This document shows, in pieces, positions 49,195-60,993 of a stretch of DNA of 64,000 nucleotides. The notes below the pieces were generated by a model. That model was not told the DNA's origin, did no database searches, and saw only the letters and a list, made by a program, of their open reading frames with translations. Made by a program: the position numbers and the translations under genes. The stretch is taken from assembly GCF_000237925.1 (NCBI RefSeq), contig NC_031498.1:20236837-20300836 (forward strand), in the 5' to 3' direction. The stretch's first letter is position 1. Each line of letters begins with the position of its first letter. Source of the DNA: Schistosoma mansoni. Its lineage: Eukaryota; Platyhelminthes; Trematoda; Strigeidida; Schistosomatidae.

Positions 49195-49440
49195 TTCGAC
49201 GTTAAAAATGTTGGATGCCGGCTCAGCAGTCTATAGGTTAAGCGTTTACGTGCGAGATCGAAGGTCTTGGGTTCAATTACTTCACGTGGGTTCGTGGATT
49301 CACCCTATTGAGGAGTTTCATACTAAGACGATATGGTTGTCCAGGGCTTCCAGGTTTTCATTGATGGTCTGACCTAAGTTAGTTCATGGGTCACTGAAAT
49401 CCTCCACAACCCTTTATTGAAAACTTTTATGATGTATTCT
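49195..49440 (+). repeat. hammerhead-bearing SINE, degenerate copy
   Basis: The tRNA-like head GGATGCCGGCTCAGCAGTCT and GGTTAAGCG are followed by a box-B-like GGGTTCAATTAC. A decayed hammerhead block (TTGAGGAGTTTCATACTAAG then ACGATAT) and the 3' tail TTCCAGGTTTTCATTGATGG follow. The same layout occurs at 50800-51040. Confidence 0.65.
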
Positions 49441-49788
49441 ACGCTTTCGGGTTTAAAATATTCTGTATTATTTCATAAGATAATAAATTTATTTAAACCT
49501 CATTTATATGCTAATTATTAAACTTGGTTTTATGATTTCAATTAATATATGAGTTGCCAATATATCTGAATGTTTGCTGAATACCGAATTTAGTTAGTTC
49601 AGCCCCTCTTCTGTTTTAAAACTACTCAACATGGCAGTACGCTTCTTACGACTGTTCACAAATAAATGATCACTGGGTAGTGACCGATATCATGAATGTC
49701 ATGTCCTTCTTTAGTACTAAGCAAATTCTATCGATTAAGTTGCCATGTGGCCACTAGTTTAAGTGGCTCTTCATCTCGTGGATTATGT

Positions 49789-49790
<2 letters not shown>

Positions 49791-49833
<43 letters not shown>
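49791..49833. repeat. (AT)n microsatellite
   Basis: About 21 uninterrupted AT units. Confidence 0.95.
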
Positions 49834-49836
<3 letters not shown>

Positions 49837-50194
49837 GAGTAAACACTAATTTTAAAGATTAGAGAATATGATAATAATTAATGAGACGAAACAAATAGTA
49901 CACGATCAACACAGTTCACTAAAATCTACAGTAAAAAATGCATCAACACAATTTAAAACGCCTAGTGCAAAAGGCATACAAGTTTCGTGTTTGAAATAGT
50001 CAGAATCTTAAATGCGAAGAAAAGAACATAGAGTGAACGCTAATTGAAAATTTTGGAATAGAGAGGTTAGTTTTGATTGTAGTTAGACAGGAGAATCATT
50101 TTTGAGATTAAATATAAATGAATAGCAACTTATATGAAGATAACCGCTTACAGAGATTGTTCATTTTGGCCTCAGATGAAGAATGATTCAAAAC

Positions 50195-50245
50195 GAATGG
50201 ACTCTAGACACCGGATTCGTCCCATTTTGGAACTCTTTTGTCCTA
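50195..50245 (-). repeat. possible decayed hammerhead/SINE remnant
   Basis: The minus strand AAAGAGTTCCAAAATGGGAC then GAATCCGGTGTC has the spacing of a hammerhead (stem II GTTCC/GGGAC, then a GAAAC-like box, then a TC cleavage-site-like end). The CUGANGA box is lost. Low certainty. Confidence 0.3.
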
Positions 50246-50534
50246 TACACTAACAACATTGTATGGACCGGACGTACCACATTTATATTTCGAAACTAAC
50301 ACGATAACTTTGTGATAATATGTTAGAATCAAATGATTCTCATTCTCCATTTCAGCCAGTCCGCGAAATTGGGTGACTTTCAACTATGTTCAATCTGTTC
50401 CACTACCGACGTGGTTTGTGTTGATACAGAATCCCAATGATCTTCAATTTTTCTCCCTGACGGCTTGTCGTAATTAAAACTGGGGCTAAAATTTATCTTG
50501 TTACTTATATCATTGTTTAATTTTATAGTTGAAA

Positions 50535-50640
50535 TCATGATTCAATTGAAGCTAAACCACCATGGAAAACCTGGAACCACTGGACGGCAGTTTCGTCCTA
50601 TTGTGGGACTCCTCAGCAGTGCGCATCCACCTCCTTCTGA
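50535..50640 (-). repeat. SINE 3' half with hammerhead domain
   Basis: This minus-strand copy lacks the tRNA-like head but keeps the hammerhead block and the tail AGGTTTTCCATGGTGGTTTA leading to AATCATGATTTC. It forms an inverted pair, with arms of about 100 bp, with the plus-strand copy at 50800-51040. Confidence 0.7.
50578..50621 (-). ncRNA. hammerhead ribozyme with intact-looking core
   Basis: On the minus strand: stem I 5' arm CACTG (50621-50617); core CTGAGGA (50616-50610); stem II GTCC...GGAC closing a CACAATA-type loop (50609-50595); GAAA (50594-50591); a minimal stem III; the cleavage triplet GTC (50585-50583); then the stem I 3' arm CAGTG (50582-50578). The two stem I arms are perfectly complementary. 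All conserved positions of CUGANGA, GAAA and NUH are present, so cleavage is predicted between 50583 and 50582. Type I layout (open stem I), as in known schistosome hammerheads. Confidence 0.75.
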
Positions 50641-50799
50641 TAATGATCATATGCTCACTAGTGACTGGCTCTATGAGGTATTTCCTGGAGTTCTAGTGAG
50701 AAGCAGCAACCAGTGGAGTTCAACCTGGTCTGTTGGAAGATATCAACTTACTGAAGACATTGGTGAATGGTTGCTCAATTTCGTGTATTGGTTTAAGTT

Positions 50800-51040
50800 A
50801 GACATGAACACCGTTGGATGCCGGCTCAGTAGTCTAGAGGTTAAGCGTTCGCGCGCGAGATCGATAGGTCCTGGGTTAGAATCTGGAGAGGCGGGATCAT
50901 GAGTGCTCACTGATGAGGAGCGCCGAACTGGGACGAAACGGCCGTCCACTGGTTTCAGGTTTTCCATGGTGGTCTAACTTCAACTGAATCATGATTTGAA
51001 CCATAAAATTACTAAAATCTCTACAAAACCCCTTCCTAAT
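50800..51040 (+). repeat. hammerhead-bearing SINE, tRNA-like head retained
   Basis: The head has GGATGCCGGCTCAGTAGTCT, then AGAGGTTAAGCG (box-A-like), and GGTCCTGGGTTAGAATC (box-B-like). The hammerhead block at 50905-50955 is damaged: in the register homologous to the copy at 50.6 kb the core is ATGAGGA, stem II no longer pairs and the stem I arms are not complementary. The tail TTTCCATGGTGGTCTAACTT follows. Confidence 0.7.
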
Positions 51041-52668
51041 TGTTTAATTTGCCTTCGATGACATATGATTCTGAATATAATTTACAAGTCTAACTAAACT
51101 TTTTAATATAAACTGATTGAGAGTTATAGAGAAAAAGAATAATAGACCACCACATGACATCATTTAAAAAAATTATGGACTGTTGAATTGAACCATATCA
51201 GGTACAAATTTCTTGTTTGAGTTCAGTCAAATAAGTGTATCTTAGTGATATGTGGGCGAGGATGACAATGATTGGTTGTTTTGCTGAGTCAGCATTAGAT
51301 AGGATGACAGGTGTCATATGTGTTATATATATTCCCCTATCTTGACAGTTATTGATGGACAGTTATTAATTGACTGTTCCTTGTGTCGGATTTTGGTGTG
51401 GAAATATATTGACGTTATAGTCAGGCTAATCTCGTGTTCTTGATCTGATTTGTGTTGAAGTCCTGTAGAATAGACACTGGGTGGGAATCTAGTGTAGATA
51501 TTCGTCTAAGGTAAATTGGCGTCCCACATACGTGTAAAAAGTGAAAGGACTGTTATAACCAGAAACCCTATCGTTATAATCAGTATCCTATTGTTTATAA
51601 CACTTAGTATTCAAAATTGTAGTTGACATGATTCAATGCTGGTCTTTGTACCATAGATATATTCGATCTTCATCCGTTTTCTAAATTTTAAGTTTTATTA
51701 ATATTTCATGCTCATATTTAATTCGTTCTCTATTAACTAACTTTTCTGTTTGGTTTTGACAAACACTCATGTTGTTTTAACTCTGTTACTATTCGACGTT
51801 AATCTCGTCTAACTGAGCAACTGTGGTCAATAAACATCTACACTTGTCTCTACTTTGCATATGACTCTTTGTTACACAGTTTAAACCGGTGTTAACTGCT
51901 CATAAGTGTTCAACAGCAAAGCATTTCCCGTTAAAGAATCTAGCATTCATTATCTAACTCCAGGGTAACGAATTTTATTGGGTCCACTAGACGGTGGTAC
52001 CAAGTCACTAAGTCTATTGCCAACATTATCGTAAACTTAGAATAATATCTTCATTAGGTCTCCATCATAGATCGATACCAGGGAGAAGTGCACAGCTCTT
52101 TCGTTCTGGTTTGAATTTATTGGTAGTACCGTCTCACGATATTACACTACGTCCAGTTAGGTATTTTAACCTATTTGGGAATGCTTTCAGACCACTGAGT
52201 TAGAATCCAGTAGTCACCATTTTCACTTTGATTTAATTCACGATTTTATATGACGATCATCTAGTGATGTCCAGGATAGCTGTTCTACTTTTGACATGAT
52301 TAAATTCTATTGGTCCTGGCTTCTCAAAGGTTGTCAGCATAGAGCACAAAACTATCATTTAAATAAACTCATTGTGGAAGTCTGTTTAGTCTAAAAATAG
52401 CCATGGTTTGTACTGTAATCAAGATGTCTTAAAGTATTTTACGAATTTGATCATCAATCGTGTTCAACTTCTGCTATAGTTTTTTCTTTGTTTTCTTCCT
52501 AACAATGAGAGGAACTTCTTTAACTAAAAGAATTCTTGATTATATTTTTCATAAGTTAACTGTTTCCTTCATTATCCACTACTCTCGTTTAATTATTTTT
52601 ATTTATTAGTTTTTTACTATAGTCACCCTCCTTCATCTGTCTATTAACTCTTTCCTTTTCTTATGTGT
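51041..52668. other. unassigned sequence
   Basis: No coding sequence supported. A TGTGGGCGAGG start at about 51250 and a TTGGCGTCCCACATACG stretch near 51518 vaguely recall LTR and primer-binding-site organisation but do not make a convincing element. Confidence 0.3.
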
Positions 52669-52722
52669 CGCGCATATCTATTTTGGTGGCTATTTTTGCC
52701 AACATTTATGTTCAAATAAATA
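52669..52722 (+). repeat. repeat X, short tail fragment
   Basis: GCGCATATCTATTTTGG and CCAACATTTATGTTCAAATA followed by AATAA match the end of repeat X in plus orientation, with some change. No duplication identified. Confidence 0.5.
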
Positions 52723-55108
52723 ATCAGTAAATCTTTTCAATGGTCTAAACAGTACTTATTTATGAGATTTAATGTGTTTTCAGAAAGCAATATATACTGC
52801 CTAATAATAATAATAATTATTGAATGACGTGTGTTTAAAGTTTGAGAGGAAATACTTTAAGTTACTAAAAGAATTCCATTCAGTAACAAGATATTACTAA
52901 TTACCGAAGTATTTTCTTAGTATAACGGAGAGATACTTCGGAGTGGAAAAGAACGACATATAACCTATCTGGATCAAGATCTTAAAGTGATTGGCAAAAT
53001 TTACTCACCACAGAACTAGTTATCCCCACGAAGTCTCATTATGATTGCATATGAACTGTTTATCATTATATTTTTAAGACAAAACCTAATTAATTTACAA
53101 TTAATCATAAGAAAAATTAGATCTATAAAAGTGTAGTGAGTTGACTGGAATTGCTACCAATATGTAAGATGTAGAGTAGGACATAGTGTAGGCATTTGAA
53201 TAATTCGACAGTACATAATGTTCCGGCTTGAAAAAATTTTAAATGTTAACTAAGGCATATTTCAATATTGATATCAATCGAAATTCCTGTACAATTACTT
53301 GAATCCTCCATTAATTAATAAAGATTGGTCAAACAAATTAGTAAGCCCAAGTACTCCTAAGACTTTACAGTTATGCTTGAGGCGAACTATTCGAGCCATG
53401 AAGACTACGTTCTTTCAAGTGATTATTAAAAAATGGCTTGTTTATTTGGCCCAAACAAGTGATGCATAAAATCCATCTTCATATTTAAACAATATTAGAT
53501 TGTTAGCCCCGCTTTGCAAGTTATAATGATAAAAGGTAGAATTTAGGTAAAATCTTATAATATTCAAGATCAGTTTTAAAGTGATGACCTCGGAATTAGT
53601 ATCCTTTTTCCATTTTACAGAATAAGAAACAGGTCAATTTGTTTATTGATTTCGATGTCCTTATATTTTTTAATTTCAGGTTAGACCAACAGATTATTGA
53701 TTACTAGTATGATGTGTAGTCTGTTTTCCGTACCAATTTTCAAAGAATAGGGTTAATACTTGGTTGGACTGGACCGTGTAAGGAAACAATTATATGAACA
53801 ACAATAAAACTAATAACGCACCCTTGTTCTTCTACTCAAATGTGTTTCTCCAATATCCAAGATCAATAACGAACTTTGAGTCATGCTAAAGAAACGCAGC
53901 TAGAAACAGAAACTCAGTCACCCAAGATTCCTACACCAAAATCTTTTAAAGCTTTAAGTATAGTTTACTATACCTTACAAGATCCAAGTACATGTTCAAA
54001 ACGTTTTGTCTAGAGGATATGAAGATATGTGATAGGCGGTGTGTTGCTCTACAGTTTAATTTATATTAGTAAGCTATTTGCCGTAATTCCAGTGATTTCG
54101 GTCATTGTTTATGTTAGCCACGTTCGACCTGAATACATTTTCTTATTGATTTGTTTTAGGAGATAATCACTGATGCCGTTAAAACAGAAATGCAGGAGTT
54201 TGACTGATGTAAAACACCGAAAACAGATAACTAGAACCCCTTATTCTTTTACTTGACACATTTTTCTACTTAGCTTTTAGAATGTTTACAAAGTTATCAG
54301 GAACCTCTTAATCCTCTAACATACAATCTTACTTAACAAAGAAAAAGCGGTGTCGTTAAGAATCGGCAAGCACCAAGTTTGGATTTCGATAATCGTATTA
54401 GCAGGAAATTATAGTACGAAGGACAATTTGACAGAGTAAATTTATCAGAAAACCACGATTCAATGAAGTATTAACACAAATGAACAATCACTTCAGTGGT
54501 ACAGACGCATTTTATCACGATTATTTTCCATTAGCTAGGAAAAAAGTAGTTCCATCAACTACTAAATAAAATCAGCATGATGAATAAACAAATGCAAATT
54601 TAAGGTAGAAATCAAAATCGAACGTATAAAACGGGAAATGTGGGTAAGCCGCGCTATACCCCGAACAACCTTGAGATCTCAAAGCATTTAACAAATCAGG
54701 AGACATTAAAGCATAATGAATTGCTTATTACAATCAGACTAAGGCCTAGGATCGTTGTATTATAGCTGATGTCATTTATTAGTGAAAGTATTCATCCTAA
54801 CTCGTAATGTTAACTCCCAACCCTATTTTAGCAAATGAGCTGTGACCATGAAGTCGTCACACATACGCCATTGTTTCGGTGGTACAGTTCAGCTTCATCG
54901 AAAAGGCGTATAGAAACGATATTAAAATAAGATATCTGAAGTCATGTAAAATAAAAGTTGGGTTGGACTTGAATGAAGTGTTTTTTCTCTTCAAAATATA
55001 GAGAGTAATAACAGTGGTTACGCGAGTACGTAGTCCGAATGTTTGTTATCAAAGTTCCATCTAGACGAAGATAATTTATTTAAAAATTTGAAACGTTCTG
55101 AACTCTCT
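52723..55108. other. intergenic sequence
   Basis: AT-rich and without supported genes or repeats apart from short AAT runs near 52806. Confidence 0.4.
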
Positions 55109-55404
55109 TATAACGACCCAGCTACTCTTGTCACTTAGTATTCTTGGACATTACTTCACTCGACAAGTCCCCGAATCAGAACACGGTTGAACAGGAACGT
55201 AATTATATTCCAAATAACAAGGATGGATGGAAATAGGAATCACAATAAGAAAAACGTTAGTGTATCCATAATTTTTACACAATAATATTCTAGAGTCTTC
55301 TCCAAGTATCCACCGGCGCTGATTGATTACGAAATAGCCAATCAGCGTGTTCCACACAATCCTGCACGGAACATGCTTTAATCCAATCTATATTCGATTA
55401 ACAC
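55109..55404 (+). repeat. LTR-like dispersed repeat, copy 2
   Basis: This is the related copy of 26526-26822: TATAACGACCCAGCTACTC, ACTCGACAAGTCCC, ATCAGAACACGG, AATAGCCAATCAGCG and CATGCTTTAATCCAATCTAT occur in the same order and spacing. It is non-coding. Confidence 0.55.
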
Positions 55405-56611
55405 ACTTTATTTTGTGATCTTGATATATTTTACGGGTATTGCAACTTTTATGCGAGAAATAACCATAAAATCAACCATTCTGTGTTATTACAAAGTTTG
55501 TTCGTACAATAGTTACAGAAAGATGTGAAAATTATAATTAATATATAGGCACTTATCTGAAACGGTATCGATCCGTAGAATTTTATGACAGAAAAAGTCA
55601 AATCAAATGATTGTATATCAATAAACATTTATTTTCAGTAATCTTTATACAAAAATATTGGTAATTTAAGCTGAGAAATACGTGTGAAAAACTTTATAGT
55701 GTTGTAACCATATTCTAAAAAAAATGTTTTAAATATCTAAACATCATTCCAGGATAAATAACAGAATCAAAATACCATGAACATAGACAGTCAGTCACAA
55801 TGAATAAAGCATATATGCAAGTTTTACCTGATTTCAAATATAACTAATTTATGAAGTAACCAGCCAACTCAGTAATCAAGCTTGAATTCGAAATGCCTTG
55901 GTTTGATAGTCGATATGCAGTGGAATAATCGCTAAGCGTTTATGCTATTCAGATATGTCTTACAAACATTGTTAGTGTTGTTACGTAGTGTTTCATCAAT
56001 ACACTGCGATAATTGTCCCTCATGGAAAATATATCCCACAGTCTACTAACATGATTCTTAATGAAATCTGATTAAAACTTGATCATTTTCAGTAAGATTT
56101 GAAAGCAATCATGAGTAGTAGTGTGATTGACTTTGATGACAAGACTATATCGGAGAACTTGAGTTAGACAACACGAATACGATTGTCTACTCAGTTACCC
56201 GTCTCTTATTAAAGTCTTTGGAATATCAAAAGACAAAAACCAGTCTGTTCGCGGAGAATTAGTTAGCAAAATTACAACTTCATGTAATGAACCTAAGATA
56301 ATTGAGAAAAGGGTGAATTATGTACATTAGCTGGTCCAACAACAAGATAAATTCAGTTAGTCAGTCATATGCAACATAGAATCTGACACATATGTGAATC
56401 GGTTAAATTTGCTACATCACATCAGCAAAGCGAGACGTTGAAACAGTATATTTAGTAATGGTACTACAGGTAATAAAAAAGATTAGCCATATAGAGCATG
56501 ACTCGAGAAAATATGAATTAGAGGAATAAAAAATTTATGGAGGATAATTTTGTAGCCTTGGATCTAAGGAATGACAGTGAATGCATCTAAACTAGTGTAA
56601 CTGATTCTGAT
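55405..56611. other. intergenic sequence
   Basis: No gene or repeat supported. Confidence 0.4.
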
Positions 56612-56623
56612 CCATGTTATCAT

Positions 56624-56979
56624 TTATTTTATTTTTTTTAAACACATAAACATTGGTACAAGGAGGCACCAAATTTATATACGCCACATAAATAACTCGA
56701 TTTGTGTGAGGGCTGGGATACTGCTCAGGTGCCCAAACTGAAGCAGATGGTTCTCTTAGAGGGCCACGCCCCGAGCCTTTGACCTAATGGTCTACTCCAC
56801 AAGGCAGTGGAGCAGCGCAAGGAGATGTAGTTCCATGGTAGCCGGTGACCAACAATTGGTTTATACGCCATTTATTCCTTCAGGATACTGGAGTCCATAT
56901 GCACCACTGGTTTAGAATCAGAGTTTTCCAAATCCTCTAGGTGGACTCTCCGTGTCCACCAACCCGGTTGAAGCGCCGG
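56624..56979 (-). mobile_element. repeat X, 356-bp 5'-truncated copy
   Basis: This minus-strand copy with a T-rich (tail) left end is flanked by a 12-bp duplication CCATGTTATCAT (56612-56623 and 56980-56991). The 5' truncation falls at the GCGCCGG block, so about 160 bp of the 5' end are missing. Confidence 0.9.
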
Positions 56980-56991
56980 CCATGTTATCAT

Positions 56992-57907
56992 CAATGTGTT
57001 TAATCACTGGTTATGATAAGCATACAGACCCCAAGCAAGTAATGGATGGCTACTATCAAGATAAATTAAAAGATATGCTTGACTAAGTAATTTATCCACT
57101 ACCACCATATATATCAACTTAACAAATAGTAGTGTAAACAGGAAGCTGACACCAATTCTCTTACAGGAAGAAATAAAAAGATTTACTAAGTATAAGGTAA
57201 TACTTTTGATATTATTGATGTACAGTAGGGTTTATTTACAAGGAAGTGAATAATTCTAAAATATCATTACTGTCATCAATACAACTGTTACTCATGAAAA
57301 TTTGTTATTAAACCATAAAAATAACATAAAAAGTAATAATACAATTAATAAATAAGTGGTTTACATGTGTATAAATATTGAAAACACGTAAATCAATACA
57401 AATGAATATAGATTTTACATGAAACTATAAACAATTGGAGGATGCAAAATTAAACGTGACTTCTTTCCTAAAGAAAAAGTAAACAGATTGGATTAAGGAT
57501 GAAAAACTGAAATGTAAACCACTTGGGAAATGATGTTTTGGTTAAATAGTATACGGCTAGGATATTATTCAACAGTATTCGGATGAATGATACTATTAAA
57601 TCTTGTCATATTCTACAACATATCCAAAGCCACATAGAAATGCATGTGATGTAATGAAAAGTAGTAAAATTTAGTATTTATAGGAAACTAGAGAAAGTGA
57701 AGAAAATGTTTGTATTGCCTCAAAAAAAAGACAACAATGTCCCAATGATCAGAAATAAGAATAGGAAAAGAGGAATTGAAAATTGAACTTACTATCATTA
57801 AATACTATTGAGAGTATTTGTTATAATACAATAATAGAAAAATAAATGGCACATGTACAAAAATAATGAAACTGAAATAATACAACTATTGAAGAATGAA
57901 ACATTGC

Positions 57908-57940
<33 letters not shown>

Positions 57941-58331
57941 TGGAACTGGTGTTTGGTATTGTCAGTTGTCCTGATGGTATTTTGTTTGGACGGTTTCTAT
58001 AAGTTTGCAGTATATATATATAAATGAAAAATCCGAATGGATAGCGAACAGTATGTTTCACAACAAATTATTCAGATCTACTACGCTAGTTAAAACCTAC
58101 AGTTTAAACATAGTGTTATTGAATTCGTGTATACATTCGAACGGTTCAATAAGATATTGTTTATGATAATCAGCTGAACATAGGACTACTAACATTTTTG
58201 GGGGAAAACTCAACATTTTAGGATGAAAATAAGGAAGATATATCACTATAAAAATCAAATTACTGGACATTTTTCATGGAAATTGGAATGAAAAGTACAA
58301 ATTCCTCGGAAATAATAATGATGCCCATTTT
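56992..58331. other. AT-rich intergenic or CHIC intron/3' sequence
   Basis: No supported gene. It contains an (AT)n run at 57910-57938 and scattered A-rich stretches. Confidence 0.4.
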
Positions 58332-58783
58332 TTATTTCAATTTGGTGAAAAATTCAATCGGGAAAATATATACACGCTTTTGGCAATTGATCTATTCGAA
58401 GAACCTAATGGAAAAAGTTGAGAATGAACATATTCAAGTGTAATATCAAAAACGTACAGTGATTGAAAACAGTATGAGTGGGAATTATGAAAGTTATTTC
58501 ATATCACTATCAGTGATATATGAACCGAGAGTCGACTACAGTAATTTTATAACTTAAAATGTTAATCACTTCTTCCTAAAGTTTAAGTTACACTTTTGAT
58601 AATCCAACTGAAGTTTAAATACAAAAAATACTGAGATTTATTCACTAAATTATTAGCACGTGGTCTGTTTGAATCCGTTACACGCTAAACAACTGTGTTA
58701 CACTTTGATATCAAGTTTATTTCAGGAATACAATACATCATACATAATTCACGGTTAAAACAAAACAAGTTTTGAAAACATAC

Positions 58784-59114
58784 GTATTCCATCAGTGTTG
58801 TTGTTTCGGAAGACCGTTGTTTGACCAAAGACAAGCGTAAACCAATATTACAATACAGTCGAATATTTTCAGCTTCCAGTATTTTTTGTAGATCTCTTTT
58901 GGTTCGTCTGCTTAAATGAATTACTGGCCATAAAGAGCAACCGGCTGTACAACAACAACACAATAACCCACAAATAAACCATCTAACGTGACTAGGTAGT
59001 GAATTCTCCAAGCGCTCATTAATTTTACGTATACTTTCCTCAAATTCTTCAGGAGCTAGTTTACCATGTAATTCATTCGGGAATTCTTCCTTGAATTTAT
59101 TGTTCATACCAAAG
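58784..59114 (-). CDS. CHIC2: CHIC1/CHIC2 cysteine-rich hydrophobic protein, central exon (partial)
   Basis: One internal exon of 331 nt, acceptor TTAG before 59114 and donor GTATGT after 58784. It encodes 110 residues starting FGMNNKFKEEFP (family: FG..NKF..EFP), then LHGKLAPEEFEESIRKIN, VRWFICGLLCCCCTAGCSLW, PVIHLSRRTKR, ENIRLY and LMEY. The cysteine-rich hydrophobic stretch is the defining CHIC motif; in mammals it is palmitoylated and targets the protein to the plasma membrane and vesicles. The ATG at 59107 is internal by family comparison, so upstream exons (acidic N-terminus) lie at higher coordinates and were not found. Reading past the donor gives a non-family tail, so that extension is intron. 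A candidate last exon at 58376-58332, with PIEFFTKLK where the family has LIEFLPK and then a stop, is possible but weak. Confidence 0.88.
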
Positions 59115-59696
59115 CTAACAATATTTTAATTAAAGAAAGTGAAATGCATGATTTAATTTTACATGTGAATGTTATGAGTAAATAAATTACCATGGGTTTA
59201 TCAAGAAAGTTATGAACCATATCTAGATTTTGCTGCCTACACCTTTGATAAGTGAATCTCTGTTGAAACTAACTAAAAAGAATATTTAAACTACCGAATA
59301 ACAGATTAACATTACAAACTCAGCATCAGTAAAAAATATATAGTAAAAACGCGGACTTGGCTTCCACAAACAAAAGTAGTGACAATAAAAGTGCATGTTG
59401 GAAAGCTACACAGATAAAAAGATAAGATGGTTCTATCTACTAATTAGTAATCATTAACTTCGCTCAATAACAACACTATACATAAAATATTCTGTGAGTA
59501 ATAAGAGGTAAGTAAAGACTCAATATTAGTGCCTATTAATGAGTTGATTCTTGTCAGGCCTTACTCATTTTCAAAATCTAAAAAACAATGAGTAAAATCT
59601 TTTGCATGAGTTTAATCAAGACCTAGAGATTTTTGGGACGCTGTATAAACTTGTAAAAGGCGAAAGATTTATCCGCAAATGAGGAGAAACCAGAGT
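59115..59696. other. probable upstream intron of the CHIC gene
   Basis: No recognisable exon. The CHIC exon acceptor at 59115-59116 (minus strand) implies this is intron. Confidence 0.45.
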
Positions 59697-60195
59697 GTTG
59701 TGTGCCCCCAAATGCCCTAGTACGGCCGAGAGTGGGGAGAGTCCGCTTTCCCTCTCCAAATGCTCTCACATGGCCACGCGAATATATAGCCTCTGCCAGA
59801 GAAGTCCTACTCACTGCCTTCTCGTGGCGGGGGTGTTGTTTACAAAATTGAGAGGACGAAAAGCAAATGTCCGGCGCCTTAACCGGGTTGGTGGACATGG
59901 AAAGTTCACCTAGGGGAGTTGGAAAACCCTGATTCAAAACCAATGGTGCACATGGGCTCCAGTATCCTGAAGGAACAAATGGCGTATGAACCAATTGTTT
60001 GGTTACCGGCTAATATGGGACTGCATCTCCTTACGATGCTCCACTGCCTTGTGGACTAGACCTTCAGGTCAAAGGCTCCGGGTGTGGCCCCCTAAGAAAA
60101 CTACCTGCTTCAGCTTGGGCACCTGGGCAGTATCACAGCCCTCACACAAATCAAATGAGATTTGTGTGGCGCATATGTATCTGGTGCTTCCTTGT
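59697..60195 (+). mobile_element. repeat X, near full-length, plus-strand arm of inverted pair
   Basis: The body runs from TGCCCCCAAATGCCCTAG to GGTGCTTCCTTGTACC, lacking the last 25 or so bases and the AAAT tail. A direct repeat ACCAGAGT (59689-59696 and 60196-60203) may be its target duplication. It is almost identical, in reverse complement, to 61000-61520. Open frames over it are not conserved as protein in other copies. Confidence 0.8.
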
Positions 60196-60203
60196 ACCAG
60201 AGT

Positions 60204-60993
60204 AGTGTAGTGGCAATGGGCCCCAACCACACAATCCTCAAAACTGAACATCAGATAACTGGGAAAATAAACTTTCAACATGTAACACTAAGAGAAGGTG
60301 AATAATGGTGAACGCGGGAACATTCATTCTGAATTTAATTGACCGGATGGCATGGCTCAGCCTTGCAGGCGTGATCATTCTTGTGTAACTCAACGCTTTT
60401 ATTCATATTAAATATATTGTTCTGTCTCCAACCTAAATGTGTTCTCCATCATATATTGGTGATTCTTACGATAAGACGAGTCAGTGTATGTAATGATGTG
60501 ACTTCCACGTAAGATCTTATAGATCAGGTAGTCACATCATGACATATCTACAATTTTAGGATTAGGTCTATTATTACAGCAGTACTAATAACGACGTGGA
60601 TCATAATTCTATATTGGTAAGCCCGGTTAAAGAAATGCAGCCTATTATTAATCCGCATTTTAACTTTAACTTTCTCGATCGATTTTTACTTATGTTAGCC
60701 CATTATTCTATTAATCCTTTGATTAGTGCTCACGTGTATTATCGTATTGTAATACTGATTAGTACTCGTAACTCACTAGCTCAATCGATACTATTAACAG
60801 GTCATCTGTTTTAATTATTAGCTACGATTGTTAATTAATAAGCTTTAATAGCATGTACATACTTCAGCAAAATAAGTGTGTTTGAACATCAAGCTCTAGC
60901 AAATACGGCTTTTAACTGACGTAAATAGACATTGGCTAGCAACGTGAGCAAGGACTGAATGGTTATCTGGACCTAATCATTGTGTGGAAATAT
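60204..60993. other. spacer between the two inverted repeat X arms
   Basis: No gene supported. It contains an 11-bp inverted repeat, ATGATGTGACT (60493-60503) with AGTCACATCAT (60530-60540). Confidence 0.4.

Noticed and set aside
50905-50955. Functional hammerhead in the plus-strand SINE (CTGATGA present)
   Set aside because: In the register that aligns with the intact copy the core is ATGAGGA. With the alternative CTGATGA register no stem II can form before GAAAC, and the stem I arms are not complementary.
51249-51540. LTR plus primer-binding site (TGTGGGCGAGG...TTGGCGTCCC)
   Set aside because: No matching second LTR, no target duplication and no gag-pol sequence; the end of the supposed LTR is not CA.
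58685-58783. Extension of CHIC beyond LMEY (CFQNLFCFNRE...)
   Set aside because: It follows a strong GTATGT donor and does not resemble the conserved CHIC C-terminus, so it is intron read-through.
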